A stretch of 64,000 nt of DNA from JAJCYK01 sp965224285 (GTDB lineage: Bacteria; Bacteroidota; Bacteroidia; Cytophagales; Cyclobacteriaceae). The notes beneath the pieces were generated by a model that was not told the DNA's origin, ran no database searches, and saw only the letters and a list, made by a program, of their open reading frames with translations. Position 1 is the first letter of the stretch; every line of letters starts with the position of its first letter. Position numbers and translations under genes: made by a program. The stretch lies in NCBI GenBank assembly GCA_965224285.1, contig OZ245043.1, positions 3,596,001 through 3,660,000 of the forward strand. The letters run 5' to 3'. Shown piece by piece: positions 44,975 to 53,623 of this stretch.

Positions 44975-45397
44975 TTGATTGATACTAAAAATACTTTTAA
45001 GCTGGATCATATGATTGAGCACCTGGTTGGATTCGTGGAGACCAAATCAGAGATCCTTAAACTGGAAATAAAGGAGGAGTTGGCCAAGATCATATCCCGC
45101 ATGCTGGCCTGGGTAGTGATAGTTCTGCTAATTGCCTTATTCTGCTTATTTCTGAGTGTAGCTCTGGGAAATTATCTGAATGGATTATGGAATAGTACTT
45201 ACCTGGGATTCGCGGCGGTCAGTGGCTTATTTTTTCTGCTCTGGATGGTGGTGCTGGTGCTGAAACGAACCTCATGGTACCACCATTTAATGAATAAACT
45301 TACCCATAGAATTTTAGAAAGACTAGATGACGAACTTAACCAAACCGGGAACGCCGTTAAAAGCCAAGACCTTGCGGAAGCTGGAACTGGAGCGTGA
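44975..45397 (+). CDS. Phage-holin-superfamily-like membrane protein, chromosomal
   Basis: This 140-residue protein has two central membrane helices (AWVVIVLLIALFCLFLSVAL and TYLGFAAVSGLFFLLWMVV) flanked by amphipathic helices (VGFVETKSEILKLEIKEELA; WYHHLMNKLTHRILERL). The layout matches the holin-like family (Phage_holin_3_6/DUF1469), which is widespread in chromosomes and is not evidence of a prophage. Starts at TTG 44975 or ATG 45011 are both possible. Its 3' end overlaps the next gene by 71 bases, suggesting coupling. Confidence 0.75.
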   Translation: MIDTKNTFKLDHMIEHLVGFVETKSEILKLEIKEELAKIISRMLAWVVIVLLIALFCLFLSVALGNYLNGLWNSTYLGFAAVSGLFFLLWMVVLVLKRTSWYHHLMNKLTHRILERLDDELNQTGNAVKSQDLAEAGTGA

Positions 45398-45704
45398 GGC
45401 GGACAGATATAAATCGGCCTTAAATTCAGATCTAAAAGATCTTAAAGTGGATGCCAAAAGGTGGGGACGTAATTCCTTGATCATTGGTGGATCGTTATTC
45501 GCGGTATACAAGCTACTCAGTAATACCTTGAAGCCTGAACCCAAGCCGGCTAAAACCGTGCAGGGCGCCACAGTTATTAAACCAAAAAAAGGTTCGGTAG
45601 TAGTGTTAAAGATCAAGGAGCAAGTAGCTCTTTTTTTGCTGGCACTGGCAGCAAAAAAGTTTAAGGATTATTTGAATAAGAAAAAGGATAATGCCGATTC
45701 TTGA
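45327..45704 (+). CDS. Hypothetical basic membrane-associated protein
   Basis: This 125-residue protein has a charged N-terminal helix (KTLRKLELEREADRYKSALN), one hydrophobic segment (SLIIGGSLFAVYKLLSN), a Lys/Pro linker and a second hydrophobic stretch (VALFLLALAAKKFKDYLNKK). No family is recognised. The long overlap with the holin-like gene and the 14-base overlap with the GGGP synthase gene show a tight three-gene unit. That suggests a shared membrane role. Confidence 0.7.
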   Translation: MTNLTKPGTPLKAKTLRKLELEREADRYKSALNSDLKDLKVDAKRWGRNSLIIGGSLFAVYKLLSNTLKPEPKPAKTVQGATVIKPKKGSVVVLKIKEQVALFLLALAAKKFKDYLNKKKDNADS

Positions 45705-46452
45705 TCAGCTTTATAGCCGAAAGGCCAAAGATCTAAAATCGTTTTCGGTCCTGATCGATCCCGACAAAGTAAATAGCTGGGGAGAGTTGATCCAGCTAGT
45801 GAATATCGCAGTTGAAAATAAGGTGCAGTATTTCATGGTGGGTGGCAGCCTGTTAACAGGTTCCAACATGCACCAAGTGATAAAACTTATTAAGGAACAC
45901 TGTCAACTTCCGGTGATCTTATTTCCGGGAAACAATTTACACGTGGATGGAAGCGCTGATGCCATATTATTTCTTTCACTGATTTCGGGACGGAACCCTG
46001 ACCTATTGATCGGCCAGCAAGTAATTGCCGCCCCCGTGGTTAAGCGTAGTAACCTGGAAGTGTTACCTACTGGCTATATTTTGGTAAACGCAGATAATCA
46101 AACCACGGTATCCTATATGAGCAACACTACTCCAATTCCCGGTGATAAGCCTTCGGTTGCGGTATGTACTGCCATGGCAGGGGAGATGCTGGGATTGAAG
46201 TTGATCTATCTGGATGCGGGAAGCGGGGCAAAATTCCCTATAAGTTCCCGAATGATCTCATCGGTACGAAAATCTATTGATGTTCCTCTTATCGTAGGAG
46301 GGGGCATTAATACTGCCGAAAAGGCATCTGCCAGCCTGCAAGCAGGAGCGGATATGTTGGTGGTGGGCAATGGAATAGAAAAAAACCCCAATTTACTCAT
46401 TGGGGTTTCAGATGTCATCAATAATTTCAATAGAGCCCTAGACGTTCATTAG
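45691..46452 (+). CDS. Geranylgeranylglyceryl phosphate synthase family protein
   Basis: This 253-residue TIM-barrel protein has SVLIDPDKVNSWGELIQLVN near 19, YFMVGGSLLTGSNMHQVIKL, VILFPGNNLHVDGSADAILF, KLIYLDAGSGAKFPISSRMI and PLIVGGGINTAEKASASLQA, then ADMLVVGNGIEKNP. These are the GGGPS/PcrB phosphate- and prenyl-binding elements. The enzyme attaches a polyprenyl chain to glycerol-1-phosphate; it is the first committed step of archaeal lipids and also occurs in Bacteroidota and as PcrB in Bacillota. The lipid made here is unknown. Its 3' end overlaps the convergent AraC gene and contains that gene's terminator. Confidence 0.92.
   Translation: MPILDQLYSRKAKDLKSFSVLIDPDKVNSWGELIQLVNIAVENKVQYFMVGGSLLTGSNMHQVIKLIKEHCQLPVILFPGNNLHVDGSADAILFLSLISGRNPDLLIGQQVIAAPVVKRSNLEVLPTGYILVNADNQTTVSYMSNTTPIPGDKPSVAVCTAMAGEMLGLKLIYLDAGSGAKFPISSRMISSVRKSIDVPLIVGGGINTAEKASASLQAGADMLVVGNGIEKNPNLLIGVSDVINNFNRALDVH
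46379..46408 (-). terminator. Terminator of AraC gene, embedded in GGGPS coding end
   Basis: AAACCCCAAT (46383-46392) pairs perfectly with ATTGGGGTTT (46399-46408) across a six-base loop. Read on the reverse strand it is followed by a T-run (plus-strand A-run 46379-46385). It lies 30 bases past the AraC stop, within the last 75 bases of the convergent GGGP synthase gene. Confidence 0.8.
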
Positions 46453-47355
46453 GCTCTCACGCCGCCGCATTTTTCCCGCGGGAATACCAAACATCATTTT
46501 AAATCTTCTACAAAAATAAGCCGTATCCTTGTAGCCTACCTCCTTGCCAATGTCACGGATGCTTTTCTTGGTAGTCCTTAGTAAATTAACAGCCTTTTCC
46601 ATCCGTTGGTATTCGATATAATCCTGTGGATTTATCCCAGTCAACATCTTAAAGTATTGACCCACATAATCTTCAGAGACGTTGGCCACATTGGCCAGGG
46701 TCTTATTGGATAGATCATCACCCAAATGGTGTTTGATATATCCGAATATATCGATCAATCTGGGGTCTTTGAAATAGGTGGAATTGGTGGCTAGTTGCTC
46801 CACGAATAACCCGTGTTCCAGAATGTGTCGAATTATTTCCACTACCAGATAATCCGTATTGATTTTTACAATTCTGCCTTTACCAGGTTTTTCTGAACCG
46901 TTTTCCCTTAAAACTGCTTTAATCAGAGAAACGATCAATTCATTGCCGGAAATGACGAATGGGGGTAAATCAAGTGAAGCAAAGAAATTTACTGAATCAA
47001 ATACTTTTGCTTCAAAATTGATAAAACTGAAGTTCTCTTCCGTAACTCCCAAATATTGATTCATTGACTGAAGATACATCTCCCTGTTGTTGATGAAATC
47101 GTCATTAGTCAATGTAGTACCGGGACCAGATCCATAACTTAAGGATACACTCTTACCCCCGGGAACAAAAAGCACCTCACCTTCTTTAACACTTTCACCC
47201 TGGGTTCCGAATCTTATCGAACCCTTGTTCAAAAGCACTACGGTATTTTCTACATCGTAGAAATTTGCAATTGTGACCGGCTTGAGTATCCGGATGTTCT
47301 TTGCTTTTATGAACCGCACGCTTAAGGATTCGATTATCTTATTGTAATCTTCCAT
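46438..47355 (-). CDS. AraC-family transcriptional regulator
   Basis: I use ATG 47355; a TTG two codons upstream is also open. The 305-residue protein has an N-terminal cupin-like sensor domain (VVLLNKGSIRFGTQGESVKE, GEVLFVPGGKSVSLSYGSG) and a C-terminal double helix-turn-helix (SNKTLANVANVSEDYVGQYF, INPQDYIEYQRMEKAVNLLR, IRDIGKEVGYKDTAYFCRRF, KMMFGIPAGKMRRRE), the canonical AraC/XylS DNA-binding unit. It probably responds to a small ligand; target genes are not apparent. It is convergent with GGGP synthase, overlapping by 15 bases. Confidence 0.92.
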   Translation of the reverse strand: MEDYNKIIESLSVRFIKAKNIRILKPVTIANFYDVENTVVLLNKGSIRFGTQGESVKEGEVLFVPGGKSVSLSYGSGPGTTLTNDDFINNREMYLQSMNQYLGVTEENFSFINFEAKVFDSVNFFASLDLPPFVISGNELIVSLIKAVLRENGSEKPGKGRIVKINTDYLVVEIIRHILEHGLFVEQLATNSTYFKDPRLIDIFGYIKHHLGDDLSNKTLANVANVSEDYVGQYFKMLTGINPQDYIEYQRMEKAVNLLRTTKKSIRDIGKEVGYKDTAYFCRRFKMMFGIPAGKMRRRESLMNV

Positions 47356-47505
47356 GGGCAAAGTTTTGGGTATAAAATATAACTATCGCTACGTATAGTT
47401 GTACAAAACTAATAATATTCTTTAAATTATGCAAGAAGACTGTTAATTATTAAAATTAAATTAGCTTGTCTATAGGGTGTGAAAACCAAGCACTAACGTA
47501 AGATG

Positions 47506-48645
47506 TTATTTAAGTAGTTCCCGCGATATTACAATTTTCTGTATTTCTGAGGTGCCTTCATAGATTTGAGTAATCTTAGCATCCCGCATCAGACGTTCTA
47601 CATGATACTCCTTTACATATCCGTAGCCGCCGTGAATTTGCACAGCTTCAATGGTAACATCCATGGCTATTTCAGATGCGAATAACTTGGCCATGGCGCT
47701 AGATTTGGCAAAGTCTTGTTTCAGGTCTTTTTCAGAAGCTGCCTTGAGACAAAGCAGCCGGGCCGCGTTTATGCGGGTGGCCATTTCAGCTAATTTAAAT
47801 TGTATAGCTTGATGCTTGGCAATTTCTACCCCGAAAGCTTTTCTCTCCTGAGAGTATTTCAGCGCTAACTCATAAGCACCTGAAGCGATCCCCAGAGCCT
47901 GTGATGCTATTCCTATGCGGCCCCCATTGAGGGTGCTCATAGCGAATTTAAATCCGAAGCCTTCTTCGCCGATACGGTTTTCCCTGGGAACTTTCACATC
48001 ACTGAACATAAGGCTGTGAGTGTCGGAGCCCCGGATACCAAGCTTGTCTTCTTTTTTACCTACGGTGAATCCTTCCATACCCTTCTCCACGATCAGGGCA
48101 TTGATACCGTGGTGTTTTTTTTCAGGATCGGTTTGCGCCATCACCAGGTAGACAGAGGCGCTACTTCCGTTGGTAATCCAATTCTTGGTGCCATTGAGCA
48201 GGTAGTGATCGCCTCGATCCTCCGCAGTTGTTCGTTGAGAGGTAGCGTCAGAGCCAGCTTCAGGTTCGGAAAGGCAGAAAGCCCCTATGATCTCACCTTT
48301 GGCCAATGGCTTCAAAAACTTTTCCTTTTGTGCCTCTGAGCCATATTTTTCCAATCCCCAACAGACCAGGCTATTATTTACTGACATTACTACCGATGCA
48401 CTGGCATCCACTTTGGAGATCTCCTCCATAGCCAGCACATAGGAAATGGTATCCATACCGCCGCCTTGATAGCGGGGATCCACCATCATACCCATGAATC
48501 CCAGCTCTCCCATTTTCTTAATTTGCTCTGCCGGAAATTCCTGCTTATCATCGCGCTCAATAACTCCTGGTAGCAGCTCCGTTTGGGCAAACTCTCGTGC
48601 TGCCTGGCGTACCGCCAAATGCTCTTCCGTCAGATCAAAGTTCAT
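47506..48645 (-). CDS. Acyl-CoA dehydrogenase (short-chain type)
   Basis: This 379-residue flavoprotein has the N-terminal helical domain (MNFDLTEEHLAVRQAAREFA), the FAD/substrate segment AFCLSEPEAGSDATSQRT near 125 and LNGTKNWITNGSSASVYLVM, and the C-terminal QIHGGYGYVKEYHVERLMRD with the catalytic-base region ITQIYEGTSEIQKIVISREL. The Glu in YEGTSE is at the position of the catalytic base of butyryl-CoA dehydrogenases. It performs the first step of beta-oxidation, passing electrons to ETF. It lies 6 bases after the YugP-like gene, in one operon. Confidence 0.93.
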   Translation of the reverse strand: MNFDLTEEHLAVRQAAREFAQTELLPGVIERDDKQEFPAEQIKKMGELGFMGMMVDPRYQGGGMDTISYVLAMEEISKVDASASVVMSVNNSLVCWGLEKYGSEAQKEKFLKPLAKGEIIGAFCLSEPEAGSDATSQRTTAEDRGDHYLLNGTKNWITNGSSASVYLVMAQTDPEKKHHGINALIVEKGMEGFTVGKKEDKLGIRGSDTHSLMFSDVKVPRENRIGEEGFGFKFAMSTLNGGRIGIASQALGIASGAYELALKYSQERKAFGVEIAKHQAIQFKLAEMATRINAARLLCLKAASEKDLKQDFAKSSAMAKLFASEIAMDVTIEAVQIHGGYGYVKEYHVERLMRDAKITQIYEGTSEIQKIVISRELLK

Positions 48646-48651
48646 ATTGCT

Positions 48652-49329
48652 TTATCGCCGGCTTAAATAAATGGAGACATAGTACAGCAAAGTAGCCAAT
48701 GACCCGATAGCGGCTACTACGTAGGTACGTGCGGCCCATTTAAGGGCGTCTTTGGCCATAGCATGTTCCTGAGAGGTAACGATACCGTGCTGATCGATCC
48801 AGGCCAAAGCCCTGCGGCTGGCATCGTACTCCACTGGTAAAGTTATAAAACTGAAAATAGTGGTGGTGGCAAACAGACCTATTCCTGCCAAAAGTAATTC
48901 AGGGAAGCTGTTGACCATAATAATACCCGCTAGAAGGATCCATTGCATCCATTTGCTGGCAATACTTACCACAGGGACCAACTTACTGCGCATAGTTAAC
49001 CAGCTGTAAGCTGTAGCATGTTGCACGGCATGTCCGCATTCATGAGCAGCAACCGCAGCGGCGGCGGCATTACGGGCGTGGTATACCGGCTCGCTCAGAT
49101 TTACGGTTTTATTGACCGGATTGTAATGGTCGGTTAGTTGGCCCGCTACCGAAATCACTTTTACATCATGGATTCCATGATCAGCCAGCATTCTCATAGC
49201 GATCTCTTGTCCACTGAGGTTAGACCTCAGGGGAATTTCTGAGTATTTTCGGAACTTACTCTTTAGCCGGTTGCTGACCATTAGGCTGATGAGGGTGACA
49301 ACCCCGAAAATTATATATATTCCTAACAT
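48652..49329 (-). CDS. YugP-like zinc-dependent membrane protease
   Basis: This 225-residue protein has an N-terminal helix (MLGIYIIFGVVTLISLMVSN), a zinc motif HECGH in AVAAHECGHAVQHATAYSW near 100, two or three further membrane helices (LLAGIIMVNSFPELLLAGIG), and a distal region with PVEYDASRRALAWIDQHG. HExxH metalloproteases of the YugP/DUF2226-like group are widespread; their substrates are unknown. It is located between the flippase-like gene and acyl-CoA dehydrogenase, on the same strand. Confidence 0.85.
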   Translation of the reverse strand: MLGIYIIFGVVTLISLMVSNRLKSKFRKYSEIPLRSNLSGQEIAMRMLADHGIHDVKVISVAGQLTDHYNPVNKTVNLSEPVYHARNAAAAAVAAHECGHAVQHATAYSWLTMRSKLVPVVSIASKWMQWILLAGIIMVNSFPELLLAGIGLFATTTIFSFITLPVEYDASRRALAWIDQHGIVTSQEHAMAKDALKWAARTYVVAAIGSLATLLYYVSIYLSRR

Positions 49330-49375
49330 TTTAGTTCTGTATTAATGTTGATCAATTGCGTAATACGCAAATTTA

Positions 49376-50425
49376 TTAAATATTTTTGTCTTTTGAGGAC
49401 TTTGTGTGGTCCCTTGAGGATGCCCTAGATTGGCCGATGTATAATACGATGATCAAAGAAATCAAGCCAACCAATACCACTAACAAGGTTTGTGAAGTAT
49501 GTAAAATGAAGGCGAACAACAGACCATCAGTTCTGGTAACCCCGTAGAATATCAGAATAGCGCTTACCAGGTAATGATAGGCACCGATGCCACCTTGAAC
49601 CGGAGCTGACATGGCCACGCCGCCGGCTACCAGCAGGCTGAGTGCTGCCTCCCATCCTAAGTTGCAGGTTGAATCCATGGCAAAAAATACCACATAGCTC
49701 ATGAAATAATAGATGATCCAAATCAGTAATGAACTTAGCCAAAATCGTCCCTGTTGCCGGACCCGGAAAAGGCTGGTAACACCCCGTCGCACTTCCAGCA
49801 AGGTACCAAGAATCTTGATTCCCCAGGCTGAAGATAGAATACGATCTTTATATCGATACCAACCAAGGATAGCCAGAAACAGAGCCACTAATAAGATGGC
49901 GGCAATTAACCAGAAGGTTTCTGAGTTCAGGCCTTTTAGCTTGGTGGTTATTAACTCATGAAAGAATCCTTGAAGACGATCAAATTCGATCAATAGGGTG
50001 CCCAGGGTAATAAAACCCAAAAAGATCAGATCTAGTAGACGTTCAGTGATAACTGTACCAAAGGCTATCGACACCGGGACCTGATCGCTTTTTTTAAGTG
50101 AGAGACAGCGGGCAATCTCTCCAAACCTTGGTAACAGCAGATTGGCAAAATATCCCACAAATAAACCTGCTAAAGTATTCCCCACAGACGGCCGGTACCC
50201 GGTGGGCAGCAGCAGCAACTTCCACCGGTAAGCCCTTATCCAGTGGCTTAATACTCCCAGACCCATTGAAAGCAAGATCCAGGAGTATTTTACCGTAATA
50301 AGTCGCTTCATTATTTCAGGAAACTCAGCGCCGTATAGGTACCAAAACAGCCATAGTCCTAAACCCAGTGGAACCAAAAATTTCAGCAGGTTATTTAAGG
50401 TAGGCAACCGGCCTTTGTTGTTCAT
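49376..50425 (-). CDS. Lysylphosphatidylglycerol synthase TM-region (flippase-like) protein
   Basis: This 349-residue protein has about eight membrane helices. Typical UPF0104 elements are SHWIRAYRWKLLLLPTG near 60, LAGLFVGYFANLLLPRFGEI near 85, TVITERLLDLIFLGFITLG near 124, and VAGGVAMSAPVQGGIGAYHY near 270. The family comprises the membrane half of MprF and many stand-alone proteins thought to move lipids or glycolipids across the membrane. No aminoacyl-transferase domain is attached. It is followed by the YugP-like gene 46 bases downstream and preceded by panC 3 bases away. Confidence 0.85.
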   Translation of the reverse strand: MNNKGRLPTLNNLLKFLVPLGLGLWLFWYLYGAEFPEIMKRLITVKYSWILLSMGLGVLSHWIRAYRWKLLLLPTGYRPSVGNTLAGLFVGYFANLLLPRFGEIARCLSLKKSDQVPVSIAFGTVITERLLDLIFLGFITLGTLLIEFDRLQGFFHELITTKLKGLNSETFWLIAAILLVALFLAILGWYRYKDRILSSAWGIKILGTLLEVRRGVTSLFRVRQQGRFWLSSLLIWIIYYFMSYVVFFAMDSTCNLGWEAALSLLVAGGVAMSAPVQGGIGAYHYLVSAILIFYGVTRTDGLLFAFILHTSQTLLVVLVGLISLIIVLYIGQSRASSRDHTKSSKDKNI

Positions 50426-50428
50426 ATT

Positions 50429-51274
50429 CTAAAATACCTGACTATTGTCGATTAATCTTACTTTACCTAAGGTGGCTGCCAAACAAACTCTAAGGACTTC
50501 TTGCCCCAGGGGCATTGATGGAGGTTGAAGGCTATCGGCTGTTACAATTTCCAAATAGTCCAACTTAATTTCGGGAAACTTTCTCAGATGCATTAAGCCC
50601 TGCTCCCGGGCCTCGGAGCAACTCTGCTTAGCTTCCAAAGCTTCCTTAACATTCATTAGTGCTTGAAACAACTGAGGAGCAACGGTGCGATGATCAGTGG
50701 TAAGCCTTTGATTGCGCGAGCTAAGAGCCAGGCCGTCCGGCTCCCTGATTATGGATATGGCGCGGATTTCTACCGGAAAATTCAGATCGGAAACCAGTCT
50801 TTTTATGATGGTTAACTGCTGCCAGTCTTTTTCCCCAAAATACGCAATATCCGGTTCAACCAGGTTGAATAATTTGGCTACTACCAACCCTACTCCAGCA
50901 AAATGACCTGGCCGATGTGCCCCTTCCATTCCTTGCCCTAAATGCCCAAATGACAATTCCACCAGAGGTTTATGCTCATACATTGTTTCATCATTAGGTA
51001 CAAATACTGCCTGACAACCTTGTTGCCGTAGTATTGTAAAGTCACTTTCCAGATCGCGGGGATAATTGATTAAATCCTGTGGATTGTTGAATTGTGTAGG
51101 GTTTACATATATACTACAGACCGTGACGTCCGCGTTTTCAAGTGAACTCTTAACTAATTGTGTATGTCCCCGGTGGAGGGCTCCCATGGTGGGCACTAAA
51201 GACAGCTTTCTGCCCGCTATGCGCTGTTCTTGGATGTAATTCTTAAGATCAGTTATTTCCTCGAAGATATGCAT
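50429..51274 (-). CDS. panC: Pantoate--beta-alanine ligase
   Basis: I start at ATG 51274 (281 residues); a longer frame to 51505 overlaps the divergent gene and adds a non-homologous stretch. The ATP-site HxGH motif is in LVPTMGALHRGHTQLVK near 25, followed by TVCSIYVNPTQFNNPQDLIN, HFAGVGLVVAKLFNLVEPDI, YFGEKDWQQLTIIKRLVSDL and DGLALSSRNQRL. It joins pantoate to beta-alanine in CoA synthesis. panB and panD are not in the window. The divergent short GT5 gene beside panC is a conserved pairing in this phylum. Confidence 0.95.
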   Translation of the reverse strand: MHIFEEITDLKNYIQEQRIAGRKLSLVPTMGALHRGHTQLVKSSLENADVTVCSIYVNPTQFNNPQDLINYPRDLESDFTILRQQGCQAVFVPNDETMYEHKPLVELSFGHLGQGMEGAHRPGHFAGVGLVVAKLFNLVEPDIAYFGEKDWQQLTIIKRLVSDLNFPVEIRAISIIREPDGLALSSRNQRLTTDHRTVAPQLFQALMNVKEALEAKQSCSEAREQGLMHLRKFPEIKLDYLEIVTADSLQPPSMPLGQEVLRVCLAATLGKVRLIDNSQVF

Positions 51275-51335
51275 GAAGGCAATTGTGTGCTGTACCAGGA
51301 CGGGGCTAAAACTAAGGGTAAACGCATAAATAATG

Positions 51336-51365
51336 TTGAAATTCGGTATTAATTTTGTAATTTTG
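51336..51365 (+). promoter_or_regulatory. Promoter of short GT5 gene, tandem -7 boxes
   Basis: TAATTTTG occurs twice back to back (51350-51357 and 51358-51365), both matching TAnnTTTG. TTG at 51336-51338 stands 19 bases before the second box, the normal -33 spacing. The leader to ATG 51404 is about 35 bases. Confidence 0.65.
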
Positions 51366-51403
51366 TAGGTCCGTAACGAGTCTTCACTTAAAATAGTACA
51401 ACT

Positions 51404-52219
51404 ATGTCTAAACTTCGAATTCTTTATGTAGCCAGTGAAATCAATCCGTTTCTTCAAACATCTGAGGTAGCAGACTTTGTTCGCAGGTTGCCCCAAGGAA
51501 TGCAAGAGAGAGGAATGGAAATCAGGATTTTAGTCCCTCGATTTGGTATAATTAACGAGAGAAAGAACAGGCTACATGAAGTGGTGAGGTTATCCGGGAT
51601 CAATATATCCGTAGGTGAAGAGGAAAAGCCTTTAGTGATCAAGGTAGCCTCTATCCCTAATGCCAAACTTCAGGTATATTTTATAGATAATGAAGACTAT
51701 TTCCACCGTAAGTCCGTCTTCTTTGATAAGGAAGATAAATTCTATGATGACAATGACGAGCGTGCCATATTCTTCTGCAAGGGAGTAATTGAAACCGTTA
51801 AAAAATTAGGATGGGCTCCGGATATCGTGCATTGCAATGACTGGATCACCAGTTTGATACCCATGTACCTGAAAACCACCTATAAGAACGATCCCATTTT
51901 TCAAAATGCCAAAACCGTGTTTACAGTTTATGACAACGGTTTTAACAATTACAAGTTTGATGAGGGCATGATAGAAAAGGTGAAGATGATGGATATAGAA
52001 GACAGCATGCTGGCCAACTTGAAATCTGCGGATTATGAGGGAATGATCCGGTTAGGTGCTGAATACTCCGATGCAGTTATTCGAGCTGAGGAAGAAGTAA
52101 GTGTAAGCCTTGAAAAATTGTTCAAGGTTTTAGATAAACAGAAGAAAGTAGAAACTATTGAAAAGGACGACAACTTACTGGACTCCTATTACAATTTGTA
52201 TAATGAATTGGTTGGATAA
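51404..52219 (+). CDS. Short glycogen/starch synthase-like protein (GT5 N-terminal domain only)
   Basis: This 271-residue protein matches the N-terminal catalytic-domain half of GT5 glycogen synthases (KLRILYVASEINPFLQTSEV, LPQGMQERGMEIRILVPRFG, DERAIFFCKGVIETVKKLGW, PDIVHCNDWITSLIPMYLKT). A normal synthase has about 480 residues with a C-terminal GT-B domain. Here the KxGGL ADP-glucose motif is replaced by TSEVADF and the second domain is missing. It is unlikely to synthesise glycogen by itself. The short form next to panC is recurrent in Bacteroidota, so it is a conserved protein rather than a truncation accident; its function is unknown. Confidence 0.85.
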   Translation: MSKLRILYVASEINPFLQTSEVADFVRRLPQGMQERGMEIRILVPRFGIINERKNRLHEVVRLSGINISVGEEEKPLVIKVASIPNAKLQVYFIDNEDYFHRKSVFFDKEDKFYDDNDERAIFFCKGVIETVKKLGWAPDIVHCNDWITSLIPMYLKTTYKNDPIFQNAKTVFTVYDNGFNNYKFDEGMIEKVKMMDIEDSMLANLKSADYEGMIRLGAEYSDAVIRAEEEVSVSLEKLFKVLDKQKKVETIEKDDNLLDSYYNLYNELVG

Positions 52220-53576
52220 CAACACCATAAATTTTAAAGGGTTTGGGCTGATTGCATTATCAGCCCTTTTTTCATGTGAAGATCCGGGGGAACTGGGACT
52301 TCAATTAATAGATACCGATGATGATCTGGCGGTGATAGAGGCGGAATTTCCCCTGCAAGCCAGTATAGTGAGATTGGATAGTATCAATACCACCAACAGG
52401 GGTATCATGATGACAGGTAACTACACTGATGCAGATTTTGGGAATGTCGATGTGCAGAGTTTTTTCCGGGTATTACCACCTACAACTTCCATCAATGTGC
52501 CTGAGGAAGTTATGGAAGCCGACTCCCTAAAGATGGACTTTAGGATCAATTATCTTTTTGGGGATGAATTTGTTGACCCAGTAACGCTTAGCGTACATAG
52601 GTTAGAAGAGCAGTTGGTAGGCGACAGTGTATATTTTAGCAACAGTACTACTCCATTTGACCCCAACAGCCTGGAGGAAACCGCATTAATGATAGACCAG
52701 CAGGATACACTGGTAAGCCTGAATCTGGAGCCTCTGAAAGATGAACTTTTCACCGTATTGAGGGATTACCAATCCGACAGCGCCAACGCTGCAAACTTCC
52801 TGGAGCAATTTAAAGGATTTAGCCTGCTTACTGCTCAAGGGAGTAATGCTGTGCTGGGATTCGACCCTCAAGGAGCTGACAGTGAAGTTACTCTTTACTA
52901 TACCACCCAGGATACCGTGGTGAATACTATCACTGTAACCTATTCTACTTATTACAACCGAATTACCCCAGATTTCACCGGAACCCCGCTGGAAGGGATC
53001 GAACCCCGGTCTGAATTTAATACGCCAACTGGGGATATCTTCTTGCAAACCGGCACCGGCATAGTGCCCAAGATTAATTTTGAGGCTTATTATGATTTCC
53101 TTGATCAGGATACTACGGGGACGGTCGTGGTCAATAAGGCTGAGATCATTTTCAGTGACCTGCGAGGTCTTGAGGATGCTATTGATCCCCCGGTGCAAAT
53201 GGGATTTTACTATACCGATGATACCAATGCCTTCCTGCAAACCGCTACCGACCCGCCATTTCCCAACGCCATCCAAACCAATGGCGTTTATATAAGCGCT
53301 ACCCGTAATGAGATAAATCCCTTTACCTTAAATTCACAATCTCAAAGGGCTCAACTGGATACCTTAAGCGTGCAGTATTCTCCAGAAATAACCTTATTCT
53401 TGCAGCTTATCGCGGATGGCTTATTGCGACGGGATGATGTTCAGAATGTGTTGGCTGTGCCTTTCAGTTTTGTGGAGAATCCTACCTCGGTGCGAGATTT
53501 TGGACGAAACCTGGACAGATTTTTTATGGAACCTGAATCGTTAAAGTTGCGCATATCCTATACCAGACTTAAATAA
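52203..53576 (+). CDS. DUF4270-family lipoprotein
   Basis: From ATG 52203 (overlapping the previous gene by 17 bases) a lipoprotein signal appears: NFKGFGLIALSALFSCEDPG, with the lipid-bearing Cys about residue 20. The remaining 437 residues are beta-rich, with EAEFPLQASIVRLDSINTTN, GNYTDADFGNVDVQSFFRV, and a C-terminal DRFFMEPESLKLRISYTRLK. The pattern fits DUF4270, a cell-surface lipoprotein family specific to Bacteroidota with no known activity. The upstream ATG at 52158 would place the signal peptide internally, so I reject it. Likely co-transcribed with the GT5-like gene. Confidence 0.85.
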   Translation: MNWLDNNTINFKGFGLIALSALFSCEDPGELGLQLIDTDDDLAVIEAEFPLQASIVRLDSINTTNRGIMMTGNYTDADFGNVDVQSFFRVLPPTTSINVPEEVMEADSLKMDFRINYLFGDEFVDPVTLSVHRLEEQLVGDSVYFSNSTTPFDPNSLEETALMIDQQDTLVSLNLEPLKDELFTVLRDYQSDSANAANFLEQFKGFSLLTAQGSNAVLGFDPQGADSEVTLYYTTQDTVVNTITVTYSTYYNRITPDFTGTPLEGIEPRSEFNTPTGDIFLQTGTGIVPKINFEAYYDFLDQDTTGTVVVNKAEIIFSDLRGLEDAIDPPVQMGFYYTDDTNAFLQTATDPPFPNAIQTNGVYISATRNEINPFTLNSQSQRAQLDTLSVQYSPEITLFLQLIADGLLRRDDVQNVLAVPFSFVENPTSVRDFGRNLDRFFMEPESLKLRISYTRLK

Positions 53577-53623
53577 AGTAAAAGATTTCTTAGTATTTTT
53601 ACAGCGCCCTAATTCATTTTTTT

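Noticed and set aside
44975..45397. Holin-like protein as a sign of a prophage
   Set aside because: The family is common in chromosomes, no capsid, tail, lysin or integrase genes are nearby, and it is coupled to GGGP synthase.
51275..51505. Longer panC start at 51505
   Set aside because: The extension overlaps the divergent gene and its promoter and is not part of the PanC family, whose N-terminus begins at 51274.
53577..53623. glmS ribozyme upstream of glmS
   Set aside because: The gap is only 47 bases, too short for the ribozyme, and it shows no matching core.
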